Origin: Fontibacterium universale
Lineage (GTDB): Bacteria > Pseudomonadota > Alphaproteobacteria > Pelagibacterales > Pelagibacteraceae
Length of the DNA: 64,000 nt
NCBI GenBank assembly: GCA_965236175.1
Contig: CBDEAT010000001.1
Coordinates: forward strand, 164,518-228,517
Reading direction: 5' to 3'
This document shows, piece by piece, positions 18,039 through 27,127 of the stretch. Numbering within the stretch: the first letter of the stretch is position 1; each line of letters opens with the position of its first letter. Made by a program: the position numbers and the translations under genes. The notes beneath the pieces are model-generated. The model searched no databases. It was not told the DNA's origin and saw nothing but the letters and a program-made list of their open reading frames with translations.

Positions 18039-19325
18039 TTAACTAATTCTAATTCTAATTGATTGAGAGTGAGCGAACAAACCCTCGTAATTTGCTAGGT
18101 GTATAGCTGATCTTCCTATCTTTTCAAGACCTTGTTTGCTCATTTTAATAACTGAGGTTTTTTTATAAAAATCATAAACAGATAACCCTGAAGCAAATCT
18201 TGCTGATCCAGCCGTTGGTAAAACATGATTTGGTCCTGCTAAATAATCTCCTATAGCTTCTGGCGAATTTTCTCCTAAAAAAATTGATCCAGCATTTTTA
18301 ATTTGTTTTGCCAAAACTGAATTATTCTTAGTTTTAATCTCAAGATGCTCTGGTGCTATAACGTTTACAACGCTAACAACTTCTTTAAAATTTTTACAAA
18401 CTATAATTGCACTATTTTTATCAATTGCTTTTTTAGCTATCTGCTTTCTAGGCAAAACATCTAAAAATTTATAAATCTTACTTTTAACCTCAAGACCAAA
18501 TTTCAAATTTGTTGTTACTAATATTGCTTGAGACAACTCATCATGTTCAGCTTGTGATAATAAATCTATAGCTGTTAATGTTGAGTCATTGTCCTGATTT
18601 GCAACCACTGTAATTTCCGAAGGTCCCGCAACCATGTCTATGCCCACTTCACCAAAAACTTCCTTTTTAGCTATAGTTACAAAAATATTGCCTGGTCCTA
18701 CAATTTTATCAACTTTCATAACGGTATTTGTTCCGTAAGTGAAAGCGCCTATTGCTTGAGCTCCGCCTATTTTATAAATCTTTTTTACACCGCATATTTT
18801 AGCTGCATAAACAACGCCAGCATTAATTTTATTATTTGGTGTTGGCATGCATAGGGTTATATTTTTTACACCAGCAACAATTGCTGGAACGGCGTTCATA
18901 ATAACTGAGCTTGGATAACTAGCTGTTCCTCCTGGAATGTATATTCCAACTCTATTTAAGGGAGAAACTTTGTAAGCCAACTCATTTTTATATTTATCAA
19001 AATATTTATAACTCTTGATTGATTGTCTCTTATGAAAATCTTTAACTCTGTCAAATGCAAGTTTGATAGAACTTTTTACTGAAGAATCTAAATTTTTTAT
19101 AACTTTATTAATCTCTTTATTGCTTAAAATAATATTTTTCTTAGAAACTGAACTTCTATCAAATTTCTTTTGATAATAAACGACAGCGTTGTCCCCTTTA
19201 ATTTTAACGTCCTTAAGGATTTTTTTAACAATATTAGCTTTATTAGAAAAATTAGATTTTCTGTTTTGAGAAATAAAATCTAAATCTTTTAAAAATCTAT
19301 TTTTATTAAATTTTATAATTTTCAT
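18039..19325 (-). CDS. hisD: Histidinol dehydrogenase
   Basis: 428 aa from ATG at 19325. The frame stays open to 19373, but that would overlap the DUF2948 gene; the chosen start leaves a 1-base gap. Signatures: NRVGIYIPGGTASYPSSVIMN without interruption (about residues 113-133), VGPGNIFVTIAKKEVFG, MVAGPSEITVVA and LSQAEHDELSQ. This zinc enzyme makes the last two oxidations of histidine synthesis with NAD. It is apart from hisG/hisZ but in the same minus-strand run. Confidence 0.95.
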   Translation of the reverse strand: MKIIKFNKNRFLKDLDFISQNRKSNFSNKANIVKKILKDVKIKGDNAVVYYQKKFDRSSVSKKNIILSNKEINKVIKNLDSSVKSSIKLAFDRVKDFHKRQSIKSYKYFDKYKNELAYKVSPLNRVGIYIPGGTASYPSSVIMNAVPAIVAGVKNITLCMPTPNNKINAGVVYAAKICGVKKIYKIGGAQAIGAFTYGTNTVMKVDKIVGPGNIFVTIAKKEVFGEVGIDMVAGPSEITVVANQDNDSTLTAIDLLSQAEHDELSQAILVTTNLKFGLEVKSKIYKFLDVLPRKQIAKKAIDKNSAIIVCKNFKEVVSVVNVIAPEHLEIKTKNNSVLAKQIKNAGSIFLGENSPEAIGDYLAGPNHVLPTAGSARFASGLSVYDFYKKTSVIKMSKQGLEKIGRSAIHLANYEGLFAHSQSIRIRIS

Positions 19326-19326
19326 A

Positions 19327-19773
19327 CTAAATCTTGTGCTTTGGTTTATAACTGGTTTCCCATGTTTTTCCAAAATCTTCTAAAGACGAATCTATTTCTT
19401 CAGCTTTAACTAATAAAATACTATCTCCAGAAAAAATTAATCTTATATCAAAATAATTATCTTTAATCTCTGTTTTGATCGCTAGAAACTCGAGTATCTT
19501 AGTCTTTTTTTTCGGATTAATTCCTTTTGATTTAACTTTTGAAACATTATCAAAAACAAGAGCGCTACGTATTCTTTTGTTTTTTCTAAAGATTCCTTTT
19601 TCAGCGTCTTCCCACATAAAACGATTAAATACACAAATAAGTTTTTTGGTTTTCGGTAAAAATTTTATATCATTTGCAACAATTACTGAGTCTTGTAAGT
19701 AAGCTGAAAAAACATGCAAATCCTGTATGTCTTCTGCTAACAGCTTTAATTTAGAAATATTTTCATTAGTCAT
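19327..19773 (-). CDS. DUF2948 family protein
   Basis: 148 aa cytoplasmic protein without signal or membrane segment. It starts LKLLAEDIQDLHVFSAYLQDSV and has FNRFMWED, both typical of DUF2948. In alphaproteobacteria this family lies between murA and hisD, exactly as here, overlapping murA by 8 bases. No function is established; the constant position suggests co-expression rather than a proven link to peptidoglycan or histidine synthesis. Confidence 0.8.
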   Translation of the reverse strand: MTNENISKLKLLAEDIQDLHVFSAYLQDSVIVANDIKFLPKTKKLICVFNRFMWEDAEKGIFRKNKRIRSALVFDNVSKVKSKGINPKKKTKILEFLAIKTEIKDNYFDIRLIFSGDSILLVKAEEIDSSLEDFGKTWETSYKPKHKI

Positions 19774-21028
19774 TTACTCTCCTAACATTAGCACCACATA
19801 AATTAAGTTTTTTTTCTAATTTACTGTAGCCTCTATCTAAATGATAAATTCTATTAATTGTTGTGGTGCCTTTTGCTGATAAAGCTGCTAACACTAAACT
19901 TACAGATGCCCTTAGATCTGTAGCCATTACTTCAGCACCATTTAAATTTTTAATTCCTTTTATTGTGGCTTTTTGTTTTTTTATTTCAATATCAGCGCCC
20001 ATTCTCATTAATTCTGAAACATGAAGAAATCTATTTTCAAATATCTCTTCATTAATTACTGACGATCCTTTGATCTGAGTAGCTAAAGCCATAAACTGAG
20101 CCTGCATATCGGTTGGAAACCCGGGATACGGTTTTGTAGTAATTTTAAATGGTTTTAATTGATGCTTTCTAAAAATTATAAAAGAATCTTTATAGGTTTT
20201 AATATTAGCTCCTATTTTTCTTAGTACATTAAATATATTTTTTAAATGATCGTTATTAACGTTTTTAATTAATAACTTGCCGTTAGTTATTAGTGCCGCG
20301 ATTGCATAAGTTGCAGCTTCTATTCTGTCTGGAATAATTCTATGTCTGATTGGATATAAAAATTTTACTCCTTTTATAATAATTTTTCTTTTTGAATTAT
20401 ATTGTATGTCCGCACCACATTTATTTAAAAATTTTATTAAATCTACAATCTCTGGTTCAAGTGCAGCATTACTAATTTTTGTAACTCCTTTGGCAAGAAC
20501 CGCTGCTATAATAATGCTTTCTGTTGCTCCAACTGAAATTAAAGGAAATTTAATATTAGCGCCTAACAAACCTTTTGGTGCACTCGCATCAATATAACCA
20601 TTCTTTACATTAATTTTTGCACCAAGTTTTTTTAATGCATCTAAATGTAAATTCACAGGCCTTGCTCCTATAGAACAGCCTCCTGGCAAAGAAACTCTGG
20701 CTTTTCCGAACTTTGCCAACAATGGAGCTAAAACTAAAACTCCAGCTCTCATAGTTTTCATGATTGCATATGGGGCAAAATATTTATCTATATTTTTTTT
20801 GGATATTTTTAATACTTCTTTGTCTTCATTAAATTCAACTTCTCTTCCTAAAACCTTAATTAAATTAATTAAAGTGTAGATATCTTTAACTTTAGGAACG
20901 TTCTCAAACTGCACTGAATCATCAAACAATAATGAAGATATAACAATAGGAAGACTTGCGTTTTTAGAGCCTGAAATAACTACTTCACCAGAGAGTTTCT
21001 TTCCTCCCTTAATTAATAGTTTTTGCAT
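19766..21028 (-). CDS. murA: UDP-N-acetylglucosamine 1-carboxyvinyltransferase
   Basis: 420 aa, usual length. It transfers enolpyruvate from PEP to UDP-GlcNAc, the committed step of peptidoglycan synthesis. The catalytic loop LPGGCSIGARPVNLHL (about residues 114-129) has the Cys that reacts with PEP and fosfomycin. SGSKNASLPI near the N-terminus and YPGFPTDMQAQFMAL (about residue 300) are family marks. It lies 2 bases after dcd. Confidence 0.97.
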   Translation of the reverse strand: MQKLLIKGGKKLSGEVVISGSKNASLPIVISSLLFDDSVQFENVPKVKDIYTLINLIKVLGREVEFNEDKEVLKISKKNIDKYFAPYAIMKTMRAGVLVLAPLLAKFGKARVSLPGGCSIGARPVNLHLDALKKLGAKINVKNGYIDASAPKGLLGANIKFPLISVGATESIIIAAVLAKGVTKISNAALEPEIVDLIKFLNKCGADIQYNSKRKIIIKGVKFLYPIRHRIIPDRIEAATYAIAALITNGKLLIKNVNNDHLKNIFNVLRKIGANIKTYKDSFIIFRKHQLKPFKITTKPYPGFPTDMQAQFMALATQIKGSSVINEEIFENRFLHVSELMRMGADIEIKKQKATIKGIKNLNGAEVMATDLRASVSLVLAALSAKGTTTINRIYHLDRGYSKLEKKLNLCGANVRRVND

Positions 21029-21030
21029 AT

Positions 21031-21585
21031 TTAAATTTTTGGAAGAGTAACGCCTTTTTGTTTCATATATTTTCCCTTTTTATCGGCATATGAAGTTTCT
21101 GGTTCTTGATCACCTTTTAAAAAAATAAACTGACAAGCCCCTTCGTTGGCATAAATTTTTGCAGGCAATGTTGTTGTGTTTGAAAACTCAAGGGTTACAT
21201 GTCCTTCCCACTCTGGCTCTAAAGGAGTAACGTTAACAATTATTCCGCATCTTGCATAAGTGCTTTTTCCAAGACAAATTACTAAAACATCCCTTGGAAT
21301 CTTGAAATATTCAACCGTTCTAGCTAGCGCGAATGAATTAGGCGGTATTATGCAAACATCAGTTTTTCTTGTCACAAAACTATTTTTTGAAAATTTTTTA
21401 GGATCAACAAATGCTGAATCTATATTTGTAAATATCTTAAACTCATTAGAAACCCTTGCGTCATAGCCATAAGAAGAAAGTCCGAAAGAAATTTTATTTT
21501 TCCTTTGTTGTTTTTGAACAAAAGGACTTATCATTTTTTTTTCTAAGGACATTTTTTTTATCCAATGATCAGATAAGACACTCAT
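21031..21585 (-). CDS. dcd: dCTP deaminase
   Basis: 184 aa. It converts dCTP to dUTP for thymidylate synthesis. Signatures: SYGYDARVSNEF (about residues 37-48), CLGKSTYARCGIIVNVTPLEPEWEGHVTL without interruption (about residues 104-132, active site) and EGACQFIFLKGD. The ATG overlaps the stop of a 36-codon upstream gene in an ATGA, which suggests translational coupling. Confidence 0.95.
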   Translation of the reverse strand: MSVLSDHWIKKMSLEKKMISPFVQKQQRKNKISFGLSSYGYDARVSNEFKIFTNIDSAFVDPKKFSKNSFVTRKTDVCIIPPNSFALARTVEYFKIPRDVLVICLGKSTYARCGIIVNVTPLEPEWEGHVTLEFSNTTTLPAKIYANEGACQFIFLKGDQEPETSYADKKGKYMKQKGVTLPKI

Positions 21586-21692
21586 GCTTTTCTTTCTTTA
21601 ATTTTTTTTAAAAATTCTTTTCTTTTTTTTAAATTCTCTCTAAGGGCTTCTGAAAGACGTTCTTTCTTTAAATCTTTTTGATTATTAATCAT
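21582..21692 (-). CDS. Small basic protein (36 aa) coupled to dcd
   Basis: ATG at 21692 to TGA at 21582 gives MINNQKDLKKERLSEALREN and then a Lys/Arg-rich tail (36 aa). The core LSEALRENLKKRK looks like a short amphipathic helix; small proteins with a similar 'LRxNLxRRK' core occur beside murA or dcd in other alphaproteobacteria, as I recall, though I cannot check this. The stop overlaps the dcd ATG (ATGA), and it lies 16 bases after the 63-aa small gene. Function unknown. Confidence 0.6.
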   Translation of the reverse strand: MINNQKDLKKERLSEALRENLKKRKEFLKKIKERKA

Positions 21693-21708
21693 CAAGCTCA
21701 AACGCGAA

Positions 21709-21900
21709 CTATTTATTTGGATTTGTTAAATCGTCTAAAGTGATAGGCTTATTAATATCGTGCATCTCTTGTTCAGGTTCTTTTGCGGGTATGGTTGAGG
21801 CTCTTTTAGCTTTTTTTAAAGCAAGACGTTCTTTTCTCTTCGCTTCTTTAAGCATAGCTCTTTCTCCACGTTTAGACTTGTAATCATAATGAATACCCAT
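21709..21900 (-). CDS. Hypothetical small charged protein (63 aa)
   Basis: 63 aa beginning MGIHYDYKSKRGERAMLKEA, with a Lys/Arg/Ala-rich helical half (about residues 9-35) and an acidic, Pro-containing tail ending TLDDLTNPNK. No membrane segment and no domain I recognise. Translation looks real: a very strong Shine-Dalgarno (GGAGGAGG) lies 7 bases upstream. It sits between the cold-shock gene and the dcd unit, all on the minus strand. The basic half might bind RNA or DNA; that is inference only. Confidence 0.62.
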   Translation of the reverse strand: MGIHYDYKSKRGERAMLKEAKRKERLALKKAKRASTIPAKEPEQEMHDINKPITLDDLTNPNK

Positions 21901-21907
21901 GGGTGAG

Positions 21908-21915
21908 CCTCCTCC
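21908..21915 (-). promoter_or_regulatory. Unusually strong Shine-Dalgarno
   Basis: GGAGGAGG on the minus strand, 7 bases before the ATG at 21900. Most genes in this window have weak or no visible Shine-Dalgarno, so this one supports the small gene being translated well. Confidence 0.7.
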
Positions 21916-21933
21916 ATCAAAAAAATCTAGATA

Positions 21934-22143
21934 TTAAACTTTTTTTAAATTTACAGCTGATGGACCTTTTTTTCCATCTTCGATATCAAATGTAAGAACA
22001 TCTCCTTCGTCAAGATAATCTATTCCTGCATCTTTAACAGCTGACATATGGACAAATACGTCTTTTTGTTTGTCGTCTCTCTCAATAAAACCGTAGCCTT
22101 TGCTACCGTTAAACCACTTTACTTTACCTTTTATGCTACTCAT
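21934..22143 (-). CDS. Cold-shock-domain protein (CspA family)
   Basis: 69 aa from ATG at 22143: MSSIKGKVKWFNGSKGYGFI, with RNP1-like KGYGFIE and RNP2-like VFVHMSAV. A TTG at 22179 would add 12 residues that do not match the family, so the ATG is preferred. These proteins bind single-stranded RNA and act as RNA chaperones. The 202 bases between this start and tRNA-Thr (22144-22345) hold no gene; part is probably its 5' leader, which in cold-shock mRNAs is often regulatory. Confidence 0.93.
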   Translation of the reverse strand: MSSIKGKVKWFNGSKGYGFIERDDKQKDVFVHMSAVKDAGIDYLDEGDVLTFDIEDGKKGPSAVNLKKV

Positions 22144-22345
22144 CTTACGTTTATTTACTTTCGTTATTATGTTGTTCAATTTGAATACTATTACTCAAAG
22201 TGAGACTTGTGTTTAATAGGTATAATAGCCAGTTGTCAAGATTGCTAACGCATAGCTTGTAATTTTATTGTTTTTAATGGCTAATTATTTAGTTTTAAAT
22301 GTTTATTTAAAAAGAACTATAAATTACAAATTTAAAATTCAAAAT

Positions 22346-22421
22346 GCCCACATAGCTTAGTTGGTAGAGCACTTCCATGGTAAGGAAGAGGTGGCCAGTT
22401 CGATTCCGGCTGTGGGCACCA
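22346..22421 (+). tRNA. tRNA-Thr (GGT)
   Basis: 76 bases with encoded CCA. Anticodon loop ATGGTAA gives GGT. The acceptor stem GCCCACA/TGTGGGC pairs perfectly and the anticodon stem CTTCC/GGAAG is intact. The T-stem GCCAG/CCGGC has one A-C mismatch (52-62). It is divergent from the cold-shock gene, and aceE starts 90 bases after it. Confidence 0.96.
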
Positions 22422-22511
22422 AAATTTTAAACTTCACAAGGTCATTTTAATCTAATATTTAAGCCAAACTTTTGATAGTTTTATAAAAAGCATTTAAATA
22501 TAATAAACTCT

Positions 22512-25500
22512 ATGAATTTAGAAATTAAGGTTCCTGATATAGGGGATTTTAAGAACGTTGAAATCATAGAAGTATTAATAAAAGAAGGTGATCAAGTTAA
22601 AAAAAATGATCCCATACTTACATTAGAAAGTGATAAATCAAGCGTAGAGGTTCCTTCCCCTTTTGATGGCAAAATTTCAAGTATAAAAGTTAAGGTTGGA
22701 GACAAAGTCTCAAAAGGATCATTAATAGCTACTTTAAGTGGTGAAGGTTCTTCAAAAGTAGCGGATAACAAATCTATACTTCCGGAAACAGAAAAAATCA
22801 TTCAAGAAGCTGAGAAAGTTTTAAAAAAGACAGATCATGAGAAAAAAATTATAAAAGAAGAGCCTAAACAAAATTTTGAAACAAAAGTTGAATACAAGAA
22901 ATTTACAAACTATTCCTCTGATCAAGACAGTATTGGTGATGTAGATCCTCAAGAGACCATCGAATGGATTGAATCGTTAAATGGCGTTGTTGAAAGAGAT
23001 GGTCCAAAAAGAGCTAATTATCTTTTAGGTAAATTAATTAATCAAGCTTACATCTCTGGTTCTAATTTACCTTACAACCAAAAAACACCTTATATAAATA
23101 CAATACCTAGGGAGATGGAAACTAAATCTCCTGGAGATCAAGTCTTAGAGAACAAAATAAGATCTTTAATTAGATGGAATGCTGCATGCATGGTTGTGCG
23201 TGCTAATAAAAAACTTCCAGAGCTTGGAGGGCACATTGCAACTTTTGCCTCTGCCGCAACTTTATACGATGTTGGTTTTAATCATTTTTGGAAAGCTCAA
23301 AATGAAAAAAATCTGGGAGACTTAATTTATTTTCAAGGTCACTGTGCTCCTGGTATTTATGCAAGATCTTTTCTTGAAGGAAGAATAACTACAAAACAAT
23401 TAGAAAATTTTAGACAAGAAGTTGATGGCGCAGGATTATCTTCATATCCTCATCCATGGTTAATGCCAAACTACTGGCAATTTCCAACGGTATCAATGGG
23501 TCTTGGTCCTATCATGGCAATTTATCAGGCAAGATTTATGAAATATTTACAAAACAGATCTTTAATAGAAGACCAAAATAGAAAAGTATGGGTCTTTTTA
23601 GGTGATGGAGAAATGGATGAGCCTGAATCGACGGGTGCGATTAGTTTAGCAGCAAGAGAAAAGTTAGATAATTTAGTATTTGTAATCAATTGTAACCTTC
23701 AAAGATTAGATGGTCCTGTAAGAGGTAATGGAAAAATAATACAGGAAATGGAAGGTTTGTTTAGAGGAGCGGGCTGGAATGTAATTAAAGTTATTTGGGG
23801 ATCTTATTGGGATCCTCTTCTTGCAAAAGATAAGACGGGTTTATTATTAAAAAGAATGGAAGAGTGTGTTGATGGAGAATATCAAGCATTCAAAGCGAAG
23901 GGCGGAGCTTATGTTAGAAGTCATTTCTTTGGAAAATATCCAGAATTAAGAGAGTTGGTTTCAAATATGACTGATGAAGATATTTGGAAACTTAACAGAG
24001 GAGGTCATGATCCTCATAAAGTATATGCCGCATATCATGCTGCTCAAAACCACAAAGGATCTCCTACGGTAATTTTAGCAAAAACTATTAAAGGTTATGG
24101 AATGGGTAAAAGTGGTGAAAGTATCAATACAACCCATCAACAAAAAAAACTAGACGTCAACGATATGTATTATTTTAGAGATCGATTTAATATTCCAATC
24201 ACAGATAAACAAGTTGAAAACTTAGAGTTTTATAAACCTGATGAAAAATCAGAAGAAATTCAATACATCAAAGAAAGAAGAAAACAACTTGGTGGGTTTA
24301 TTCCGACAAGAAGAACAAAAACAAAAGCTCTAAAAACTCCAGCAGCTGAAATTTTTGAATCTTCTTATTTAGATTCTGGAGATAGAGAACTCTCAACAAC
24401 TATGGCTCTTGTTAGTATGCTTACTAAGATTTTAAGAGACAAAGAATATGCTTCAAGATTAGTTCCAATAATTCCAGATGAAGCAAGGACTTTTGGAATG
24501 GAAGGATTCTTCCAAAAAATTGGGATTTATGCTCATGAAGGTCAAAAATATGAACCTGTGGATTCAGAACAGTTAAGTTCTTATCGCGAAGATAAAAGTG
24601 GACAAGTATTAGAAGAAGGAATCACAGAGGCTGGAGCTATGTCTTCTTGGATAGCCGCTGGAACATCTTACTCAAATCACAATATTGAAATGATTCCTAT
24701 CTATCTTTTTTATTCAATGTTTGGTTTTCAAAGAATTGGTGACTTTGCTTGGGCGGCTGGTGATGCTCAATGTAGAGGTTTTTTAATTGGAGCGACATCG
24801 GGAAGAACCACTCTTGCAGGTGAAGGATTGCAGCACCAAGATGGTCATAGTTTAGTATTGGCCTCTACTATTCCAAACTGCGTAACTTATGATCCAACTT
24901 TTTCTTATGAGTTAGCGGTGATATTCGAAGATGGGCTTAAAAGAATGCATGAAAAACAAGAAAATGTTTTTTATTACATAACAACTTTAAATGAAAATTA
25001 TAAACATCCTGCAATGCCTAAGGGCGTAAAAAAGGAAGACATCTTAAAAGGCATGTATTTATTTAAAGAAATCAATAATAAAGGAAAAACTAAAGTTCAA
25101 TTGCTTGGATCTGGAGCAATATTAAATGAAGTAATTAAAGCGGCAGAAATATTAAGTTCTGACTTTGGAATTGATTCTGATATCTGGAGTGTGACAAGCT
25201 TTAACGAGTTAAGAAAAGATGCAATAGAAATTGAAAGAAAAAATTTATTAAGCCCAGATAAAAAACCAGAAAAAACTTACATAGAGAAATGTTTTGAAAA
25301 AAGAACAGGCCCCTTTATAGCAGCAACGGATTATATTAGAACGTTATCTGAGGGAATTAGAAACTACGTTCCTGGTACATATGTAACTTTGGGAACGGAT
25401 GGATTTGGAAGAAGCGATACTAGAAAAAATTTAAGAAAGTTTTTTGAAGTTAATAAAGAATTTATTGTTTATTCTACATTGAGCACTTTAGTAAAAGAAC

Positions 25501-25583
25501 AAAAAATTGCATCAAAAGTAGCTACAGATGCGATGAAAAAATATAATATTGATCCAAAAAAACCTATTCCGACAAAACTATAG
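22512..25583 (+). CDS. aceE: Pyruvate dehydrogenase E1 (homodimeric AceE type) with N-terminal lipoyl domain
   Basis: 1023 aa. Residues 1-~75 form a biotinyl/lipoyl domain with the lipoylation site ESDKSSVEVPSP (Lys42), then a charged linker (~76-135), then a complete AceE-type E1 from ~137. The ThDP motif starts GDGEMDEPES (Gly364) and ends INCNLQRLDGP. E1 decarboxylates pyruvate and passes the acetyl group to lipoyl lysine. AceE normally has no lipoyl domain of its own. The domain closely resembles the first lipoyl domain of the next gene, suggesting copying within the operon. A TATAAT at 22499-22504 lies very near the ATG. Confidence 0.93.
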   Translation: MNLEIKVPDIGDFKNVEIIEVLIKEGDQVKKNDPILTLESDKSSVEVPSPFDGKISSIKVKVGDKVSKGSLIATLSGEGSSKVADNKSILPETEKIIQEAEKVLKKTDHEKKIIKEEPKQNFETKVEYKKFTNYSSDQDSIGDVDPQETIEWIESLNGVVERDGPKRANYLLGKLINQAYISGSNLPYNQKTPYINTIPREMETKSPGDQVLENKIRSLIRWNAACMVVRANKKLPELGGHIATFASAATLYDVGFNHFWKAQNEKNLGDLIYFQGHCAPGIYARSFLEGRITTKQLENFRQEVDGAGLSSYPHPWLMPNYWQFPTVSMGLGPIMAIYQARFMKYLQNRSLIEDQNRKVWVFLGDGEMDEPESTGAISLAAREKLDNLVFVINCNLQRLDGPVRGNGKIIQEMEGLFRGAGWNVIKVIWGSYWDPLLAKDKTGLLLKRMEECVDGEYQAFKAKGGAYVRSHFFGKYPELRELVSNMTDEDIWKLNRGGHDPHKVYAAYHAAQNHKGSPTVILAKTIKGYGMGKSGESINTTHQQKKLDVNDMYYFRDRFNIPITDKQVENLEFYKPDEKSEEIQYIKERRKQLGGFIPTRRTKTKALKTPAAEIFESSYLDSGDRELSTTMALVSMLTKILRDKEYASRLVPIIPDEARTFGMEGFFQKIGIYAHEGQKYEPVDSEQLSSYREDKSGQVLEEGITEAGAMSSWIAAGTSYSNHNIEMIPIYLFYSMFGFQRIGDFAWAAGDAQCRGFLIGATSGRTTLAGEGLQHQDGHSLVLASTIPNCVTYDPTFSYELAVIFEDGLKRMHEKQENVFYYITTLNENYKHPAMPKGVKKEDILKGMYLFKEINNKGKTKVQLLGSGAILNEVIKAAEILSSDFGIDSDIWSVTSFNELRKDAIEIERKNLLSPDKKPEKTYIEKCFEKRTGPFIAATDYIRTLSEGIRNYVPGTYVTLGTDGFGRSDTRKNLRKFFEVNKEFIVYSTLSTLVKEQKIASKVATDAMKKYNIDPKKPIPTKL

Positions 25584-25589
25584 TTTAAA

Positions 25590-27125
25590 ATGGCTAAAAT
25601 TGTTGATTTAGTAGTTCCGAATATTGGTAATTTTAAAAATGTAGAAATTATAGAAGTTCTTATAAAAGAAAATCAAAATATAAAAAAGAATGATGGGATC
25701 ATTACTTTAGAAAGCGATAAATCAAGCGTTGAAGTTCCCTCTCAGTTTTCTGGTAAAATCAAAAATATTAAAGTTAAAGTTGGAGATAAAATTTCTGAAG
25801 GAGATAAAATAGGTGAAATAGAAATAACTTCTGATGAATTAATCCAAGAAAAAAAACCCGAAAATAAAAAAATTGAAATACAAAAAGAAAGTAAAACTTT
25901 AAATGATACAACTTTATTAAAAATTCCGCCGCTTGGAACTACTAAAAAATTAATTATTTCTGAAATTTTTCTAAAAAAAGATCAACCCATTAAAATTGAT
26001 CAAATAGCATTATTAATTGAAGATGAAGAAAGTGCCTATGAAATTCCCTCACCAATATCGGGAATTGTTAAAAATATAATATTAAAAAAAGGTCAACAAG
26101 TTAAAATTGGAGATTCAATTGCGGAGATTCTTAATCAAGCTTTAGAAACAGAAATAAAAAAAAAAATAATTATAGAAAATACCATTCAAGATAATCATGA
26201 ATATCAAAGTATAAAAAGTGCAAGTCCAAAAATAAGAAAATTTGCTAGAGAATTGGGTGTTGATATTCAGTTAGTTGATGGAAGCGCAAGAAAAGGAAGA
26301 ATTATTGAAGAGGATATTAAAAAATTTATTAAAGGCACTTTAAATAATAAAGTTAACAAAGAAGAAGTAATAAAAAAAATAGAAACAAAAGAAGAAAAGC
26401 TTCCCTATGAACACGGGGAATTTGGTGAGATTGATATACAAAAAATACCAAGAATTAAAAGACTATCAGGTCCCCATTTAGTTAAAGCCTGGAATGAAAT
26501 TCCTCATGTAACTCAATTTGATGAAATTGATGTTACAGATATGGAACACTTTAGAAAAAATTTAATAGACCTTAATACAAAAGAAAAAATTACTATCACT
26601 CCTCTTGCTTTTATTATGAAAGCATTAGTTAATGGCATGAAAAAATACCCAAACTTTAATTCCTCACTTGAGTCTACTGGCGAAAATATTATTTATAAAA
26701 AATATTTTCATATTGGAGTTGCGGTTGATACGCCTCATGGTTTGATGGTTCCAAAAATGAGAAATGTTGATCAAAAAGATCTTCTGACTTTAAGTAATGA
26801 ACTTAGAAAGATTAGCAAGCTTAGTAAAGAACTTAAAATAGATAAAAAAGAATTTTTTGGAGGGTCAATGACAATTTCTAGTTTAGGAGGAATTGGTGGA
26901 AGTTTTTTTACTCCAATTATTAACAATCCTGAAGTAGCAATAATTGGAATAGGAAAAACAGAAATAAAACAGGTTTTTATTGACGGAAAATTTATAGCAA
27001 GAGCAATGATGCCGATATCTCTCTCTTATGATCATAGAATAATTGATGGGGCTGAAGCGGCCAGATTCTGTCAAGATCTCAAACTTAGTCTTGGAAAAAA
27101 CTTTGCTTTCAATTTATCATTTTAA
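25590..27125 (+). CDS. aceF: Pyruvate dehydrogenase E2, dihydrolipoamide acetyltransferase
   Basis: 511 aa. Domain order: lipoyl domain 1 (~1-78, ESDKSS, Lys44); a second lipoyl-like domain (~108-180) where the site reads EDEESAYEIPSP, so Glu147 stands where the lysine should be; E1/E3-binding domain (ASPKIRKFARELGVD, ~208-245); and the catalytic acetyltransferase domain ending with YDHRIIDGAEAARF (His and Asp of the active site). It transfers acetyl from lipoamide to CoA. It follows aceE after 6 bases. The E3 gene is not in the window. Confidence 0.93.
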   Translation: MAKIVDLVVPNIGNFKNVEIIEVLIKENQNIKKNDGIITLESDKSSVEVPSQFSGKIKNIKVKVGDKISEGDKIGEIEITSDELIQEKKPENKKIEIQKESKTLNDTTLLKIPPLGTTKKLIISEIFLKKDQPIKIDQIALLIEDEESAYEIPSPISGIVKNIILKKGQQVKIGDSIAEILNQALETEIKKKIIIENTIQDNHEYQSIKSASPKIRKFARELGVDIQLVDGSARKGRIIEEDIKKFIKGTLNNKVNKEEVIKKIETKEEKLPYEHGEFGEIDIQKIPRIKRLSGPHLVKAWNEIPHVTQFDEIDVTDMEHFRKNLIDLNTKEKITITPLAFIMKALVNGMKKYPNFNSSLESTGENIIYKKYFHIGVAVDTPHGLMVPKMRNVDQKDLLTLSNELRKISKLSKELKIDKKEFFGGSMTISSLGGIGGSFFTPIINNPEVAIIGIGKTEIKQVFIDGKFIARAMMPISLSYDHRIIDGAEAARFCQDLKLSLGKNFAFNLSF

Positions 27126-27127
27126 AA

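Noticed and set aside
19326..19373. Upstream extension of hisD
   Set aside because: It overlaps the DUF2948 coding end and adds residues not typical of HisD.
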